The notes under the pieces are model-generated. The model was not told the DNA's origin and made no database searches. It was given only the letters and a program-made list of their open reading frames with translations. From Microbacterium sp. p3-SID336 (GTDB lineage Bacteria; Actinomycetota; Actinomycetes; Actinomycetales; Microbacteriaceae), in assembly GCF_025143365.1 (NCBI RefSeq), contig NZ_JALXPE010000083.1, positions 1-13,882 of the forward strand: a DNA stretch of 13,882 nt, read 5' to 3'. The translations under genes were made by a program, and so were the position numbers. Below are positions 13,497 to 13,882 of this stretch, piece after piece. How positions within the stretch are numbered: the first letter of the stretch is position 1; every line of letters starts with the position of its first letter.

Positions 13497-13808
13497 TCAA
13501 AAGTCGTCGGCGAGCGCGGTGCCGAGATCGCCGAGGTAGGCGGCCCGGAACCTTTCGAAGTCTGCGACCGCGATGACATTGCGGTTTCCGCGCTTTGACG
13601 CTCGGAGCTCTCCCGATTCGATCCTGCGCAGCACGGTCGTGCGGGAGAGCCCCAGCTCGCGGGCGACCTGCTGTGGGGTCATGACCGGCGTCTGCACGTC
13701 GATCGTGACGATTCTGCCCGCGTCGAGCTCCGCGGTGATCTTCGTGAGGAGTTCTTCGCGCCACTCCGCCCCGGTGGGCTTCTTCTCGATCTTCATCAAG
13801 GTGCTCAC
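13497..13808 (-). CDS. Excisionase/antitoxin-type HTH DNA-binding protein
   Basis: 103 residues from GTG 13808, with AAGGAGG 6 nt upstream, which fixes the start. A basic/acidic N-terminal half (about 1-40, TGAEWREELLTKITAELDAG) precedes a MerR-like HTH_17 (excisionase family) domain: MTPQQVARELGLSRTTVLRR (43-62), IESGELRASKRGNRNVIAVA (63-82) and DFERFR. In actinobacteria this architecture is frequent in antitoxins paired with PIN-domain toxins. Here no partner follows, because the next gene downstream is convergent and close. It is either an orphan antitoxin, a small regulator, or an excisionase remnant. A perfect inverted repeat (13821-13845) lies in its promoter region, suggesting self-regulation. 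Confidence 0.85.
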   Translation of the reverse strand: MSTLMKIEKKPTGAEWREELLTKITAELDAGRIVTIDVQTPVMTPQQVARELGLSRTTVLRRIESGELRASKRGNRNVIAVADFERFRAAYLGDLGTALADDF

Positions 13809-13820
13809 GATGGCCTCCTT

Positions 13821-13845
13821 GGTCAGTTCGCAACGCTATCTGACC
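13821..13845. promoter_or_regulatory. Perfect inverted repeat, candidate operator of the HTH gene
   Basis: GGTCAG (13821-13826) and CTGACC (13840-13845) are perfect complements 13 nt apart, just upstream of the ribosome binding site of the HTH gene. The heptamer ATCTGAC also occurs twice in direct orientation (13838-13844 and 13856-13862), 18 nt apart. Such paired half-sites before an antitoxin-like gene fit autoregulation. Confidence 0.5.
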
Positions 13846-13870
13846 ATTTTGACACATCTGACACGACCGT

Positions 13871-13882
13871 GGGGGGGGGGGG
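13871..13882 (+). other. Poly-G run at the window end, likely artefact
   Basis: Twelve G in a row end the sequence. This is the usual look of a read-end or two-colour-chemistry artefact at a contig edge, not biology. The bases just inside it should be treated with care. Confidence 0.7.

Overview
The window is high-GC DNA with GTG starts, 4-base ATGA gene overlaps and Ala/Arg-rich proteins. This fits an actinobacterium, and the gene content points to Microbacteriaceae, most likely Microbacterium (inference; no rRNA or marker gene is present). The right edge ends in a run of 12 G, so this looks like the end of a draft contig. No tRNA, rRNA, insertion sequence or CRISPR array was seen.

Region 1 (8-7775, all minus strand) is a carbohydrate-use locus. 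In transcription order it has: a DUF4185 (GH183-type) lipoprotein with its own promoter; then an operon of a solute-binding lipoprotein, two CUT1 ABC permeases, a DUF624/YesL-like membrane protein and a cytoplasmic GH116 (DUF608) glycoside hydrolase. The binding-protein and first permease genes overlap by 8 nt. The last four operon genes are linked by three successive 4-nt ATGA overlaps. The same 14-bp sequence, containing the perfect palindrome GAAATCGATTTC, lies just upstream of the -10 box of both the lipoprotein gene and the operon, as expected for one LacI-type repressor (not in the window). GH183 endo-D-arabinanases and a GH116 exo-beta-D-arabinofuranosidase are known from Microbacterium arabinogalactanolyticum. 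I therefore infer that this locus cuts D-arabinan of mycobacterial arabinogalactan or lipoarabinomannan at the cell surface, imports the oligosaccharides and trims them inside.

Region 2 (about 7866-13428, all plus strand) is an accessory stretch of about ten small genes, several of them overlapping or nearly touching. They encode two-helix membrane mini-proteins of 80-85 residues (four of them), larger membrane proteins, a TPR/Sel1-like protein, a membrane-anchored bacterial PH-like protein, and three soluble proteins of unknown family. No function can be assigned from sequence. The layout recalls immunity or polymorphic-toxin accessory clusters, but no toxin or secretion gene is visible. The first gene has a possible frameshift or a coupled leader ORF at 8062.

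Region 3 (13429-13882) holds a small HTH (excisionase/antitoxin-like) gene on the minus strand, convergent with region 2. It has a perfect inverted repeat in front of it that could be its own operator, and no toxin partner next to it.
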